NCBI GenBank assembly: GCA_016191205.1
Contig: JACPPB010000032.1
Coordinates: forward strand, 1 to 64,000
DNA: 64,000 nt
Origin: Gammaproteobacteria bacterium
Lineage (GTDB): Bacteria > Pseudomonadota > Gammaproteobacteria > Pseudomonadales > Porticoccaceae
Direction: 5' to 3'
Of this stretch, positions 38,706 through 49,253 are shown one piece after another. Each line of letters begins with the position of its first letter. Within the stretch, counting starts at the first letter, position 1. The notes under the pieces were generated by a model. It saw only the letters and a list, made by a program, of their open reading frames with translations. It searched no databases and was not told the DNA's origin. The position numbers were made by a program, and so were the translations under genes.

Positions 38706-38806
38706 TGTCTGGGTTGTCGGTCTGGGTTGTCGGTCTGGGTTGCGGTAGCAGGTTGCGATCCTTGGTTGCGGTATTGGTCTGCGGTATTGGTCTGCGGTAT
38801 TGGGCT
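38706..38806. repeat. Two short arrays of 13-bp tandem repeats
   Basis: TCTGGGTTGTCGG is repeated at 38708 and 38721 with a partial third copy at 38734. TGCGGTATTGGTC is repeated at 38767, 38780 and 38793, the last copy ending differently. The two units share GGTCTG. They lie just upstream of the RIO kinase start. Confidence 0.75.
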
Positions 38807-38929
38807 GCTGCACCGGCTTGCCGGCGCCGGGTGCGAGTGTACAGGGTTAGGCCCGCCGGCTGGACCCGCGCCACGATTTTCGCGCGCTTGCCGCACGCAC
38901 TGGCTGGTCGCGGGGGCGTGGCGGCATGG

Positions 38930-38959
38930 TCGTTGACATGTCAACCAGTTGCCCTTAGG
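38930..38959 (+). promoter_or_regulatory. Promoter and operator of the EmrB-like pump gene
   Basis: The perfect palindrome GTTGACATGTCAAC (38930-38943) contains a consensus -35 TTGACA (38931-38936). A 17-base spacer leads to TAGGGT (38954-38959) as -10. A protein bound to the palindrome would block RNA polymerase. The likely ligand is the MarR protein encoded at 41972. Confidence 0.65.
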
Positions 38960-39060
38960 GTGCCACACCTGACTCAGAACCCACCGCCCACCCTGTTCAA
39001 GGCGCCGTGCCCGCGCCCGGCCCGAGGATCCGGGCGGCGGTACCCGTGGCATCCCCGATC

Positions 39061-40632
39061 ATGACCGCAACCATTTCCGCATCCATTCCCGACCCGGCCA
39101 TGCCCGTGACCCGGCTGCCGCTGCTGCTGACGGCCATCGCCATCACGGCCGCGAATTTCATGAACGTGCTGGATCTGACCATCGCGGTGGTCGCGGTGCC
39201 GTCGATCTCCGGCACCATCGGGGCCTCGCCGTCCCAGGGCGCCTGGATCCTGACGTCCTACGCCATCTGCCTCGCCGTCATCCTGCCGCTCAGCCCCTGG
39301 GTCTGCAAACGCTACGGCGAAGTGCGCGTTTTTTCCCTGTCGGTGGTGATGTTCGCATTGACCTCGATGGCCTGCGGCATGAGTCGCCACATGGAAACGC
39401 TGGTGTTTTTCCGCGCCCTCCAGGGCTTGTCCAGCGGCTTTATCGTGCCCCTGTCGCAAACCCTGCTGCTGCGTATTTTTCCGCCGCACAAGCATGGCTC
39501 CGCGATCGGTCTGTGGAGCATCGCCTCCACCATCGCGCCGGTGCTGGGCCCCATTCTGGGCGGTTTCATTACCGACAACATGGGCTGGCCCTGGATTTTC
39601 TACATCAATGTCCCCATTGGCTGCGTGGCCGCCTGGCTGGTCTGGACCAGCATCCATCACATCGAAACCCAGACCAAAAAGGTTCCGGTCGATGGCGTCG
39701 GCATGGTGCTGCTGGCGACCACCGTGCTGGCGTTTCAACTGGTCATGGACAAGGGCCACGAATGGGACTGGTTCGGTTCGCCGGGCATCCGCCTGCTGAT
39801 GACCATCTCGGTGATCGCGCTGATCGGCTATGTGGTCTGGGAGCGTCGCGAGCCCCATCCCATCATCGACTACGGCCTGTTCCGCATCCCCGTGTTCGTG
39901 ATCGCCTCGGTGATGGGGGTGATCTTCAACCTGACGTACTTCGCCAGCACGGTGCTGTATCCGATCTGGATGCAGTCCGTGCTGGGCTACACGGCGACCC
40001 TGTCCGGCCTGGTCATGGCCGGTACCAGCGTGTTGCCGATCGTCGGGATGATGCTGGTGGGGAAAAACATCGCCAAGCTGAATCTGCGCTACCTGGTGGT
40101 ATCGGGCAGTCTCGTCACCATGCTTGCCATTTACCTGCAGGCGCAATCGACCACGGATACCGCCTTTGCGCAGATGCTGCAGGCGCGGGTGGTGATGGGC
40201 ATCGGCTTCACGCTGATGTTTCCGCCGCTGATGGTGATTTCGCTCGGCTCGGTGTCGGCGGACAGGACCGTGGGGGCGGCGAGCTTCTTCAATTTTTTCC
40301 GCAATATCGCCACAAGCGTCGGCATTGCGGCCGGCATGAGCCTGTGGCAGAGCCGCACAGCCTTTCACCGCCTGCGGCTGGTCGAGGGGCTCAATCCCGA
40401 TATACCGGGCAAGGAACACGCTTTCGAGCCCATTCAGCAGTTGGCCGACGCGAGCCCCGATGCCATGTGGGCGATGGTCGACAAACTCGCCACCGCGCAG
40501 GCATCCACCATGGGAATCAGCGACACCTTCATGATCTGCATGTACGCAGTGATTCCCGTGATCCTGTTGAGTCCCTTCATTCCGGCCCGTCTGGCGCCGC
40601 GCCCCGGGACTCACGTTGCCGCCGGTGAATGA
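39061..40632 (+). CDS. EmrB/QacA-type MFS drug efflux transporter (DHA2, 14 TM)
   Basis: A 523-residue inner-membrane proton antiporter with about 14 hydrophobic segments. Signatures are NFMNVLDLTIAVVAVPSI (motif D1 region), WILTSYAICLAVILPLSPW, RALQGLSSGFIVPLSQTLLL, and motif C GPILGGFITDNMGWPWIFYINVPIG. Works with an EmrA-type adaptor and an outer-membrane channel to expel hydrophobic compounds; no TolC homologue is in the window. The ATG at 39061 was preferred to an upstream GTG (39007). Confidence 0.9.
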   Translation: MTATISASIPDPAMPVTRLPLLLTAIAITAANFMNVLDLTIAVVAVPSISGTIGASPSQGAWILTSYAICLAVILPLSPWVCKRYGEVRVFSLSVVMFALTSMACGMSRHMETLVFFRALQGLSSGFIVPLSQTLLLRIFPPHKHGSAIGLWSIASTIAPVLGPILGGFITDNMGWPWIFYINVPIGCVAAWLVWTSIHHIETQTKKVPVDGVGMVLLATTVLAFQLVMDKGHEWDWFGSPGIRLLMTISVIALIGYVVWERREPHPIIDYGLFRIPVFVIASVMGVIFNLTYFASTVLYPIWMQSVLGYTATLSGLVMAGTSVLPIVGMMLVGKNIAKLNLRYLVVSGSLVTMLAIYLQAQSTTDTAFAQMLQARVVMGIGFTLMFPPLMVISLGSVSADRTVGAASFFNFFRNIATSVGIAAGMSLWQSRTAFHRLRLVEGLNPDIPGKEHAFEPIQQLADASPDAMWAMVDKLATAQASTMGISDTFMICMYAVIPVILLSPFIPARLAPRPGTHVAAGE

Positions 40633-40664
40633 TCCGCCGCGGGATGTCGCAACAAGCCAATATG

Positions 40665-40708
40665 GTTGATTGATCAACGTTGACTCGTCAACAGCATCCT
40701 TTTATCCT
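40665..40708 (+). promoter_or_regulatory. Promoter with tandem operators before the EmrA-like gene
   Basis: GTTGATTGATCAAC (40665-40678) is directly followed by GTTGACTCGTCAAC (40679-40692), which shares both 6-base arms with the operator at 38930. The second contains -35 TTGACT (40680-40685), and 17 bases later TATCCT (40703-40708) can act as -10. Confidence 0.6.
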
Positions 40709-40749
40709 TCGCTCATACCTTTTTTGCTACTGGAACCCGGACCTTGTCC

Positions 40750-41907
40750 ATGCGCCGCTCTGTCAGCCTGTTCATCGTGGTTGCCGTGCTCGCCGCCCTC
40801 AGTTACGGCGTGAGCAGCTATCTCGGCAAACGCAAGTTTGTCGAAACCGACAACGCCTATACCACCGGGGACATCATCAACATCGGATCCCAGCTCGATG
40901 ACGTGATTCTCTGGCTGGGCGCCGAGGAGGGCGACTATGTCGAACAGGGCCAGGAGCTGATCCGCCTCGACGGCGGCACACCCAAAAACCGGCTGGCGCG
41001 CGCCCAGAGCGACCTCGCGCGGACGGTCCAGGACGTGGCCGCACTCAAGCAGCTCGTGCGCCGCAAAGCGGCGGAAGTCCGCGAGGAAGAGGTTCGCTAC
41101 ACGCTGGCGCGCAACGAAGCGGAGCGCCGCGCCAAACTGGCGGATCGCGGCATGATCTCCAAGGAGGAGCGCGACGTCTCGGCGCTGCGCATGGATGAGG
41201 CGAAGGCGGCGCTGGAGACAGCCCAGCAGGAACTCATCGAAGCGCGCATCAACGCCGGCACCATGCCCATCGCCGAGCACCCCCGGGTGCTGACCGCCGG
41301 TGCCCTGGCGCGCGGCATGAGCTCCATGGTAAACAAGACCCGGATCGTGGCGCCCGTCGCCGGCCACATTGCCAAACGCTTTGTCTCCGCCGGCGACGTG
41401 ATCAAGGCCGGCCGACCGCTGCTGCAACTGGTGCAACTGGACAGAGTCTGGGTGGAGGCAAATTTCAAGGAAACCCAGTTGCGCAATCTGCGCATCGGAC
41501 AACCGGCGAAAATCGTGTCGGACCTGTACGGCGATGAAGTCGTGTACGAGGGCACTGTGATCGGCACCGGCACCGGCACCGGCGCCGCGTTCTCCCTGCT
41601 GCCGGCCCAGAATGCGACCGGCAACTGGCTCAAGATCGTGCAGCGTGTGCCGGTGCGCATCGCGCTCAACGGCGACATGATCAAAACGCATCCGCTGCCG
41701 CTGGGTACCTCGCTGGCGGTCACCATTGACACCAGTGATCGCGACGGGCCGCGCCTGACAGCGGCGCCCAGCCCGCGGCCGGTCGACGTGACGGCGACCT
41801 ACGGTTACTGGCGGGCGGGCGGGCAGGACATGGTTGACCGCATCATCGCGGAGAATCTGCCCAACGCCCAGGTGTCCGAGCCGCCAGCGAACGCCGCCGG
41901 CCACTGA
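40750..41907 (+). CDS. EmrA/HlyD-type membrane fusion protein
   Basis: A 385-residue periplasmic adaptor anchored by one N-terminal transmembrane segment (SLFIVVAVLAALSYGVSSYL). The lipoyl-like half appears in VETDNAYTTGDIINIGSQ, a helical hairpin spans about 80-165, and the second lipoyl/beta-barrel part carries TRIVAPVAGHIAKRFVSAGDVIKAG and VWVEANFKETQLRNLRIGQ, which is the EmrA motif. The ATG at 40750 was chosen; a TTG at 40744 is the alternative. It pairs with the EmrB-like transporter but has its own promoter. Confidence 0.88.
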   Translation: MRRSVSLFIVVAVLAALSYGVSSYLGKRKFVETDNAYTTGDIINIGSQLDDVILWLGAEEGDYVEQGQELIRLDGGTPKNRLARAQSDLARTVQDVAALKQLVRRKAAEVREEEVRYTLARNEAERRAKLADRGMISKEERDVSALRMDEAKAALETAQQELIEARINAGTMPIAEHPRVLTAGALARGMSSMVNKTRIVAPVAGHIAKRFVSAGDVIKAGRPLLQLVQLDRVWVEANFKETQLRNLRIGQPAKIVSDLYGDEVVYEGTVIGTGTGTGAAFSLLPAQNATGNWLKIVQRVPVRIALNGDMIKTHPLPLGTSLAVTIDTSDRDGPRLTAAPSPRPVDVTATYGYWRAGGQDMVDRIIAENLPNAQVSEPPANAAGH

Positions 41908-41971
41908 GCTTGGGGGTTACCCGGTCTCCGGAGAGTTGTTTTGGTTCAGGGCACAGGCGGCGGGACATCCC

Positions 41972-42460
41972 ATGATTGATCTGGCCAACAACCTGGTGCG
42001 CCACATCGGCACCCTCAGCCGCAGCATGATCCGCGCGCTGGACATCGAGATGGCCCCGCTCGGCATGGGTTCGGGACGTTTCTCGTACCTCTTCATGCTG
42101 TACATCAGCGAAGGTGTCACCCAGCAGGAAATGGCGGTCCGGCTGCAGGCCGACAAGGCGGCGGTGGCGCGCACCCTGGCGCAACTGGAAGAACAGGGTT
42201 ACGTCCGGCGCGACAGCGATCCCCGCGACGGGCGCGTCACCCGGGTGTTCCTGACCGACAAATCCCGCGCCCTGCGCGGTCACCTCGAAGACGCGGTGGG
42301 ACGGGTTATCACGCAGTTGCAGGCCAATCTGGACGCGTCCCAACAAGCGGCGATCCGGGACATTCTGCAACGCATGGCGGAGTCGCTCGCGGCGGGTTAC
42401 GAGGGAGTCAACCTGGGTATCGCTCCCACGGCGAAGCCCACCGGCATCACGGATCGGTAA
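41972..42460 (+). CDS. MarR-family transcriptional regulator
   Basis: A 162-residue winged-helix protein: helices YLFMLYISEGVTQQEMAVRLQADKAAVARTLAQLEEQGYVRR (recognition helix KAAVARTLAQLEE) and the wing DPRDGRVTRVFLT. MarR dimers bind inverted repeats and are released by phenolic or lipophilic ligands. It is the last gene of the efflux module, and the repeated GTTGACNNGTCAAC elements upstream of the two pump genes are its probable operators. I saw none directly before its own start, so it may be read from the emrA-type promoter. Confidence 0.9.
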   Translation: MIDLANNLVRHIGTLSRSMIRALDIEMAPLGMGSGRFSYLFMLYISEGVTQQEMAVRLQADKAAVARTLAQLEEQGYVRRDSDPRDGRVTRVFLTDKSRALRGHLEDAVGRVITQLQANLDASQQAAIRDILQRMAESLAAGYEGVNLGIAPTAKPTGITDR

Positions 42461-42494
42461 GCTCCGCCGCGCTCATTTCGGCTTCTTTCGCGCT

Positions 42495-44084
<1,590 letters not shown>

Positions 44085-44087
44085 GGT

Positions 44088-44996
44088 TCAGTCCTTCGCG
44101 GTGCGCGGATCGAGAGCATCGCGCAGCCCGTCGCCGAGAAAGTTGAGCGAGAACAGGGTGAGCGACAGCGCGCTGCCCGGAAAAATCAGCAGCCAGGGAT
44201 ATTCCTCCATGGTTTCGGCGCCGTAGGAGATCAGCAGTCCCCAGGAGCTCGCCGGCGGCTGGATGCCGAGGCCGAGAAAACTCAAAAATGCTTCGAGCAG
44301 CATCACGCTCGGAATCGTGAGGGTGGTGTAGACGATCACCGGGCCCAGCGTGTTGGGAATCAGGTGGCGGCGGATGATGGTCCAGCGCGACAGCCCGAGC
44401 GACACCGCGGCTTCGATGAATTCCTGCTGCTTGAGCGCCTGTACCTGGCCGCGCACGATGCGCGCCATGGTCAGCCATTCGACGGCGCCGATGGCGAGAA
44501 ACAGCAGCAGGATGTTGCGCCCGAAAATCACCATCAGCAGGATGATGAAAATCATGAAGGGCAGGGCGTAGAGGATGTCCACCAAACGCATCATCGCGGC
44601 GTCCACGCGCCCGCCGGCGTAGCCCGCCACGGTGCCGTAGAGCACGCCGATCACCAGCGCCACGCCGGTGGCCACCAGACCCACCGCCAGCGAGACGCGT
44701 CCGCCCCAGAGGATGTGGGTGAGCATGTCGCGGCCCAGTGTGTCGGTGCCGAACCAGTGCGCGGCGGAGGGTGGCGCGGCACCCAGCGCCAGATCCTGCG
44801 CGCGGTAGTCGTAGGGGGCGATCCAGGGCGTGAGCACGGCGAGCACGCAGAGCAGGATCAACACGCTGCCGCCGGCCACCGCCATGGGGTTGCGCCGCAG
44901 CCGCAGCCAGGCGTCGCGCCACAGGGATACGCCCTGTTCGGTTTTCGAGAGATCGGTCTGCGCCGCGTCCTCCGGCACCACTGTCGCGTCGCTCAT
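44088..44996 (-). CDS. Peptide ABC transporter permease OppC/YejE type
   Basis: A 302-residue inner-membrane permease. The cytoplasmic start of about 35 residues precedes LRRNPMAVAGGSVLILLCVLAVL; HWFGTDTLGRDMLTHILWGGRVSL is the family signature and ARIVRGQVQALKQQEFIEAA is the coupling loop to the ATPase. It overlaps oppB by ATGA and is three bases from oppDF. Confidence 0.92.
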   Translation of the reverse strand: MSDATVVPEDAAQTDLSKTEQGVSLWRDAWLRLRRNPMAVAGGSVLILLCVLAVLTPWIAPYDYRAQDLALGAAPPSAAHWFGTDTLGRDMLTHILWGGRVSLAVGLVATGVALVIGVLYGTVAGYAGGRVDAAMMRLVDILYALPFMIFIILLMVIFGRNILLLFLAIGAVEWLTMARIVRGQVQALKQQEFIEAAVSLGLSRWTIIRRHLIPNTLGPVIVYTTLTIPSVMLLEAFLSFLGLGIQPPASSWGLLISYGAETMEEYPWLLIFPGSALSLTLFSLNFLGDGLRDALDPRTAKD

Positions 44997-45931
44997 GCGG
45001 CGGGCCTCCGGTACTGGTGACGCAGGCGGGGGTTCAGCCACACGGCAGCGATGTCGGCAAGCAGATTGAAGGCCACGATCAGCACGGCGAAAAATACCGT
45101 GGTGCCCATGATCATGGTGTAGTCGCGGTTGAAGGCGGCCTGTACATAGAAACGGCCGAGGCCCGGAATCTGGAAGATGGTCTCCACCACGAAGGAGCCG
45201 GACAGCAGGCCGGCGAAGGCGGGGCCGGCAAAGGCGACCACGGGAATCAGCCCGCCGCGCAGACCGTGCTTCACCACCACCACCCATTCCGGCAGACCCT
45301 TGGCGCGCGCCGTGCGGATGTAATCCTGGGACATCACTTCCAGCATCCCGCCCCGGGACAGCCGCGCCACGTAGGCGGTGTAGCCGGACGCGAGGGTGAG
45401 GGCGGGCAGGATCTTGTCGCCGGGCACATTGCCCCAGCCCGACACCGGCACCCACTCGAGCCAGACGCCGAACACCAGCAACAGCAGCGGGCCGAGCAAA
45501 AACGATGGCAGGCAGATACCGATCATGGCCGCCGACATGGGCAGGTAATCCTGTGCCGTGTTGGGCCGCAATGCCGCGATCACTCCGGCGGTGGTGCCCA
45601 GCACCAGCGATATCAGCAGCGCGTACAGACCGAGTTCCGCGGTGGTGGGCAGCCCGGAGAAAATCATTTCATCGACGCTGCGCCCCGGGTAGCGAAACGA
45701 GGGGCCGAAATCACCGTGCAGCAGATCGCCCAGATAGCTCAGGTATTGCTTCGATAGCGGCTGGTCGAGATGGTAGCGCGCCTCCAGCGCCCTGAGTACT
45801 TCGGGCGGCACGGCCTTTTCGGCGCTGAACGGACCGCCCGGGGCCAACCGCACCAGAAAGAAGGTGGCGGTCACCACCACCAGCAGGACCGGAATCGCCT
45901 GCAGCAGCCGATACAGAATGAAGCGCAGCAT
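44993..45931 (-). CDS. Peptide ABC transporter permease OppB type
   Basis: A 312-residue permease with six hydrophobic segments. MLRFILYRLLQAIPVLLVVV and LARLAPGG-like VRLAPGGPF form the family N-terminus; LSRGGMLEVMSQDYIRTARAKGL is the coupling loop and FQIPGLGRFYVQA the C-terminal signature. It starts three bases after oppA. Confidence 0.93.
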   Translation of the reverse strand: MLRFILYRLLQAIPVLLVVVTATFFLVRLAPGGPFSAEKAVPPEVLRALEARYHLDQPLSKQYLSYLGDLLHGDFGPSFRYPGRSVDEMIFSGLPTTAELGLYALLISLVLGTTAGVIAALRPNTAQDYLPMSAAMIGICLPSFLLGPLLLLVFGVWLEWVPVSGWGNVPGDKILPALTLASGYTAYVARLSRGGMLEVMSQDYIRTARAKGLPEWVVVVKHGLRGGLIPVVAFAGPAFAGLLSGSFVVETIFQIPGLGRFYVQAAFNRDYTMIMGTTVFFAVLIVAFNLLADIAAVWLNPRLRHQYRRPAA

Positions 45932-45934
45932 GGG

Positions 45935-47572
45935 TCAGCGCGCTGCCTCCAGATAGATCTGCTTGAACAGCGGATAGCCGAGCAGGTTGGGCGGCAGGCC
46001 ATGCACGCTGGGCTGTACCAGGTAGTTGCGCGAGGAATAGAAAATCGGAATCACCGGCATGGCCTCCATCAGGCGTGCCTCGGCCTCGCGAAACAAGGCG
46101 TAACGCTGCTCCCGCGACGGCGCGGCGGGCGCCAGGCGCATGACCAGATCGTCGTAGCGCGGATCGCTCCAGCCGGTGCGATTGTTGCCGCCATCGGTGA
46201 CCCACATGTCGAGAAAACTGTTGGGATCGACATAGTCGCCGATCCAGCCGCCGCGGGCGATCTGGTAATTGCCGTTGTTGACGCTGTCCAGATAGACCTT
46301 CCAGTCCTGATTGTTGAGGGTGATCTCGATATTGAGTTCGCGCTTCCACATCTGCTGGATGGCCACCGCCAGCTTGCGATGACTTTCGCTGGTGTTGTAG
46401 AGCAGCTCGGTGGGCGGAAAGCCAGTGCCGTTGGGATAACCCGCTGCGGCGAGCAAAGCGCGCGCACCCTCGGGATCGTAGGCGAAGCCCGGCGGCGCGG
46501 TATAGCCGAGCGTGTCCGGTGGCGTGAAGGCGTAGGCCGGGAGCTGGCCGCCCTTGGTGACGTGGTCGACGATCTGCTGGCGGTCGATGCTCATCGCCAG
46601 CGCGCGGCGCACGCGCGGGTCGGCGAGTTGCGGCAGCCGGGTGTTGAAGCGATAAAAATAATTGCCCAGATAGGGCTCCACGCGCAGGAATTGCGGCGCG
46701 TCCTTGCGGTACACCGCGATCTTGTCGGGTGGCACCGAGCCGGTGATGTGCAGTTGCCCGGCGCGGAACATGCGCTCCTCGGTGGAGACGTTTTCCACCG
46801 GGTAATAGTGGATGGCGTGGAGTTTGACCTTGGCGGCATCCCAGTAGGTCGGGCTCTTCTCCACCACCACGATCTTGTTCAACTCCCATTGTTTCAGCAC
46901 GAAGGGCCCGTTGCCGACGAAATGCCCGGCGCGGGTCCAGGTGCTGCCGCGTTGCGTTGGATCGCCGTATTTTTCCAGCGTCGGCCGGTGCACCGGGAAC
47001 ATGCTGTAGTGGTCGAGCAGTTGCAGAAAATAGGGCGTGGAATTGGCGAGCGTTACGCGCAGGGTCTGTTCGTCCAGGACTTTGATGCCGACCTGATCGA
47101 AATCCTTCAACTTGCCGGTGGCATAGGCTTCGGCATTTTTGATTGGGAAATACATGTAGGCGTAGAGATTGCCGAGGCTCGGCTGCAGCGCCCGCCACCA
47201 GGACCAGGAAAAATCCTGCGCTGTCACCGGATCGCCGTTGGACCAGCGCGCGTTCGCGCGCAGATGGAAGGTGTACACCAGGCCGTCGTCGCTGATCTCC
47301 CATTTTTCAGCGACACCGGGAATCGGCTCCAGCGTTGTCGGATCCTTGAGCACGAGTCCTTCGAGCAGTGCAATGATGATGTAGTTTTCCGGCATGCCGG
47401 TCACGATATGCGGGTCGAGCTCCTGGGGTTCGGCGCCATTGCCCCAGTGCAGGATCTGGTCGCGGTCGCCGGCCTCGACGCGGGTCTCGCGACCGCCGCA
47501 GCCCGTAAGCGCCAGTCCGCACAGCAGTGCCGGCAGCAGCAGATGGCGGATTTGTGCGATTCTCATCAGCAT
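45935..47572 (-). CDS. Peptide ABC transporter substrate-binding lipoprotein OppA type
   Basis: A 545-residue family 5 extracellular solute-binding protein. The signal peptide ends in lipobox LTGC, so Cys25 would be lipidated. EPQELDPHIVTG, YTFHLRANARWSNGDPVTAQDF, NGPFVLKQWELN and ALAMSIDRQQI are OppA-cluster signatures. It should capture oligopeptides for the permeases encoded downstream. The start at 47572 is the first ATG; a second lies three codons later. Confidence 0.92.
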   Translation of the reverse strand: MLMRIAQIRHLLLPALLCGLALTGCGGRETRVEAGDRDQILHWGNGAEPQELDPHIVTGMPENYIIIALLEGLVLKDPTTLEPIPGVAEKWEISDDGLVYTFHLRANARWSNGDPVTAQDFSWSWWRALQPSLGNLYAYMYFPIKNAEAYATGKLKDFDQVGIKVLDEQTLRVTLANSTPYFLQLLDHYSMFPVHRPTLEKYGDPTQRGSTWTRAGHFVGNGPFVLKQWELNKIVVVEKSPTYWDAAKVKLHAIHYYPVENVSTEERMFRAGQLHITGSVPPDKIAVYRKDAPQFLRVEPYLGNYFYRFNTRLPQLADPRVRRALAMSIDRQQIVDHVTKGGQLPAYAFTPPDTLGYTAPPGFAYDPEGARALLAAAGYPNGTGFPPTELLYNTSESHRKLAVAIQQMWKRELNIEITLNNQDWKVYLDSVNNGNYQIARGGWIGDYVDPNSFLDMWVTDGGNNRTGWSDPRYDDLVMRLAPAAPSREQRYALFREAEARLMEAMPVIPIFYSSRNYLVQPSVHGLPPNLLGYPLFKQIYLEAAR

Positions 47573-47842
47573 CTCAGGTACGGCGTCAGGGCACGGATGG
47601 TACGCGAGGGTCGGGGCGAGGCAAAATCGGATCGGCGTCGCGGCCGAGCCGACGGCCCTGGTTGTACTTGGTGATCATGCCCGAAACAACGCCACGACCG
47701 GAGCAAACCCGCCCCGCGCGACTCGGTGCGCCAAAATGCCTGCCGGGAGAACCTTCCATTTTCCGGCATTCGCGGCGCGACATCCGAGGTTGTGAAGACG
47801 CGCTGCAATGAACCGGCTGCCGAAGCCGTTTTCCGCAGTCCG

Positions 47843-49132
47843 TCAAAGCCCGCCAAGCAATTCGCGCAGTGTCGCGGTGATACGGCCCAGTTCCTCACGG
47901 GTGATGACGTAAGGCGGCATCAGATATACCAGCTTGCCGAACGGGCGCAGCCAGATGCCGCGTTCCACCAATTCGCGCTGCAATGTCGCCACATCCACGG
48001 GCTTTTTCATCTCAACCACGCCGATGGCGCCCAGTACCCGCACGTCGGCGACGCCGGCATGGGCGCGGCAGGGCTCCAGCTCCGCGCGCAACTGCGCCTC
48101 GATGGCGGCAATGCGTTCCTGCCAGGGCGAGGCAAGCAGCAGTTCGATGCTGGCATTGGCGACGGCGCAGGCCAGCGGATTGCCCATGAAGGTGGGGCCG
48201 TGCATGAAGACGCCGGCTGCGCCGGTACAGATCCCGGTGCTGATTTTTTCGCTGCACAGGGTCGCGGCCAGCGTCAGGTAGCCGCCGGTGAGCGCCTTGC
48301 CCAGGCACAGGATGTCGGGGCTGATGCCGGCCCACTCGCAGGCGAACAGCTTGCCGGTGCGGCCGAAGCCGGTGGCGATTTCGTCGGCGATCAACAGTAC
48401 CTCGTGGCGATCGCACAGCTCTCGCACCCGGCGCAGAAATTCAGGCGCATAAAAGCGCATGCCGCCGGCGCCCTGGACGATGGGTTCGAGGATGACGGCG
48501 GCGAGTGCGTGCGCGTGGGCGTCGAGCTGGTGTTCAAAATCGATGATGTACTGGTCTTCCCAGGGTGCATCGAAAGCGCAGCCGGGTGTCTCGGCAAAAA
48601 GCTGGCGCGGCATCGCGTCGGCGAACAGGTGATGCATGCCGGTGACCGGATCGCACACCGACATGGCAGCGAAGGTGTCGCCGTGGTAGCCGCCGCGCAG
48701 CGCCAGCAGCCGGTGCTTCGCCGGGCGCCCCTGCGCCTGCCAGTATTGCAGCGCCATCTTGATCGCCACTTCGACGCTTACCGAGCCGGAATCGCACAAA
48801 AACACCTTGTCGAGGCCCGGAGGCGTGAGCGCGACCAGGTGTTGCGCGAGGCGCGCCGCCGGTTCGTGGACGATGCCACCGAACATCACATGGGCCATGT
48901 CGGCGAGCTGGTTCGCGACGGCGGCATTCAGTACCGGATGGTTGTAGCCGTGGATGGCGCACCACCAGGACGCCATGCCGTCGATCAACTGGCGGCCGTC
49001 GTCGAGTTCCAGGGTGCAGCCGTGGGCGCGTCGCACCACATAGGTGGGCAGCGGCTGGATCAGCGAGGCGTAGGGGTGCCAGAGATGCTCCCGGTCGATG
49101 GCGCGGATTTCGGCGGCGGAGAACGGGGTCAT
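47843..49132 (-). CDS. bioA: Adenosylmethionine-8-amino-7-oxononanoate aminotransferase BioA
   Basis: A 429-residue PLP-dependent class III aminotransferase that makes diaminopelargonate in biotin synthesis with SAM as amino donor. The N-terminus HLWHPYASL and the substrate-site [14 protein letters not shown] are BioA hallmarks. Asp250 in [15 protein letters not shown] contacts PLP nitrogen and Lys279 in LGKALTGG forms the Schiff base. No other bio gene is near. It is divergent from the DUF547 gene. Confidence 0.95.
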   Translation of the reverse strand: MTPFSAAEIRAIDREHLWHPYASLIQPLPTYVVRRAHGCTLELDDGRQLIDGMASWWCAIHGYNHPVLNAAVANQLADMAHVMFGGIVHEPAARLAQHLVALTPPGLDKVFLCDSGSVSVEVAIKMALQYWQAQGRPAKHRLLALRGGYHGDTFAAMSVCDPVTGMHHLFADAMPRQLFAETPGCAFDAPWEDQYIIDFEHQLDAHAHALAAVILEPIVQGAGGMRFYAPEFLRRVRELCDRHEVLLIADEIATGFGRTGKLFACEWAGISPDILCLGKALTGGYLTLAATLCSEKISTGICTGAAGVFMHGPTFMGNPLACAVANASIELLLASPWQERIAAIEAQLRAELEPCRAHAGVADVRVLGAIGVVEMKKPVDVATLQRELVERGIWLRPFGKLVYLMPPYVITREELGRITATLRELLGGL

Positions 49133-49193
49133 GGCGATGTGCGCTGGCGTGTCAGGCTTGGATTGTATGTCGGCGCAGGGATTGCCTGAAATC

Positions 49194-49222
49194 TTGGTTC
49201 AAACCCGCTATTGCTATATGCT
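49194..49222 (+). promoter_or_regulatory. Candidate promoter of the DUF547 gene
   Basis: TTGGTT (49194-49199) and TATGCT (49217-49222) are 17 bases apart. The -10 overlaps the ATG at 49218, which supports the GTG at 49254 as the real start. Confidence 0.4.
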
Positions 49223-49253
49223 CGCCTTACATCTCCGCAACTACCGAGCTGCC

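Noticed and set aside
38706-38806. CRISPR-like repeat array
   Set aside because: The units are only 13 bases and directly adjacent, without unique spacers, and no cas gene is in the window.
40665-40678. TTGATTGATCAA as an Fnr box
   Set aside because: The half sites are separated by 2 bases, not 4, and the sequence is better explained as a member of the GTTGAC/GTCAAC operator series.
47573-47842. Small open frames in the 270-base oppA-bioA gap
   Set aside because: They are Arg/Ser-rich, lack ribosome sites and match no family.
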